DNA of 64,000 bases from Dirofilaria immitis (Eukaryota > Nematoda > Chromadorea > Rhabditida > Onchocercidae): assembly GCA_024305405.1 (NCBI GenBank), contig JAKNDB010000079.1, positions 186,001 to 250,000 on the forward strand, written 5' to 3'. Below are positions 63,139 through 64,000 of the stretch, piece by piece. Made by a program: the position numbers and the translations under genes. The notes beneath the pieces are model-generated. The model saw only the letters and a program-made list of their open reading frames with translations. It searched no databases and was not told where the DNA came from. Within the stretch, counting starts at the first letter, position 1; every line of letters starts with the position of its first letter.

Positions 63139-64000
63139 GTTAACTGATTATAAATTATGACTTTTCAGATGTTCACATTTATTTCAGATTTTTCACACTA
63201 ATTTTTTTCTTTGATTATCATTCAAATCTACCGTACCACATTTATCATCCATTTCTTTATACGTATGTTTTGTAGTATAATAAATTACGTATAATGTTAC
63301 ATCATAGAAATGAATTTTTCACTTTTTAATCCAACCATTTTCTTCTAAATTATTTCTGAACCAAAACCTGAAATAAAAGATAAATGATAAATAGCAGTTA
63401 AAATATTCACAAAGGCAAAGCGAGAAAATTGAAATTTTTGGTGTAAAATAGAAAAAGAAGCAAAATTGAAATTATAAAATTTGTATTCGAAAAATTTCCC
63501 AATATTATATTTAAATAATTTGGAAAGATAGAAAAATATTACTAAAAATTTGCGTAAGCAATAATAATTTCACGGAAATGAACGAGTATTTAAAACTTTC
63601 CTTTGTTTGGCTAAAAGTTTGGACACTTCAAATTACTCCAAATAATTCCCTAATTAAATTATCTAATGAAATGATAATGATATTACGGTAGCAGATGACA
63701 CCTTTTTTTCACTTCTATTTAAAAAAATGTAAATAATTAATAAATTAGTGGACGGAAAATTTGGTAATACATATAAGAGTTTAAAAAATTTTTTTGAAAG
63801 CAAAAAAATTGTAAAAACGAAATGAATAAACGACAGGGAAATAAAAATTGAAAACTTTTTCCAAGAAAAAATTAAAATTATAAAGAAACTGAACAAAGAA
63901 ATCAAGCAAAACGATATTTCGTTTTTCTTCACATTGTTTAATTTGTTAAAACTGATATATCAGTTAATCCTATTTCTTGTTATCGTTATATGGTAACGTA
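63139..64000. other. Region upstream of dystrobrevin
   Basis: AT-rich sequence that should contain the promoter or trans-splice site. No TATA or coding exon can be named with confidence. Confidence 0.45.

Overview
The window is AT-rich animal DNA. Small introns with GT...AG borders and short TTTCAG-type acceptors, the exon structure of a dystrobrevin gene, several BEL/Pao LTR retrotransposon copies and a decayed Wolbachia-like hscB-hscA fragment together point to a nematode. A filarial species is the best guess. The genus cannot be told from the sequence alone.

Layout. 1-1542 (minus): 5' end of a C2H2-like zinc-finger gene running off the left edge. 3602-6039 (plus): a complete seven-exon secreted lipocalin. 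7.3-19.2 kb: three BEL/Pao copies, A and B on the minus strand and a gag remnant E on the plus strand. B keeps two diverged LTRs. 19.4-22.9 kb (plus): an aromatic-amino-acid-decarboxylase-like gene with good splice sites but frameshifts, an internal micro-duplication and two stops. 27.4-30.0 kb: plus-strand BEL/Pao copy D. 30.4-33.3 kb: a small histone cluster with H2B (minus, split by an intron, two apparent 1-nt deletions), H2A (plus) and H4 (plus). H2B and H2A share a divergent promoter, and each has a predicted leader intron. 34.8-38.8 kb (minus): BEL/Pao copy C with its own LTR type. 38.8-56 kb: gene-poor DNA holding a possible small secreted peptide, a broken zinc-finger gene, two MITE-like elements, an LTR relic, a repeat shared between 44.8 and 54.0 kb, an hscB-hscA fragment, a broken fibrinogen-like gene and a 206-bp inverted repeat. 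56469-63138 (minus): a complete 12-exon dystrobrevin gene predicting 558 aa, with clean splice phases throughout.

The intact genes have unrelated roles: muscle and synaptic dystrophin complex (dystrobrevin), chromatin (histones), extracellular carrier (lipocalin). The retroelement copies are all degenerate. Two themes cross the window. One is repeated 1-nt losses in homopolymer runs of otherwise recognisable genes, which may be consensus errors or real decay. The other is many short local tandem duplications with 20-60 bp units. All calls rest on reading the sequence; no database search was run, and exon borders were checked by codon-phase arithmetic where stated.
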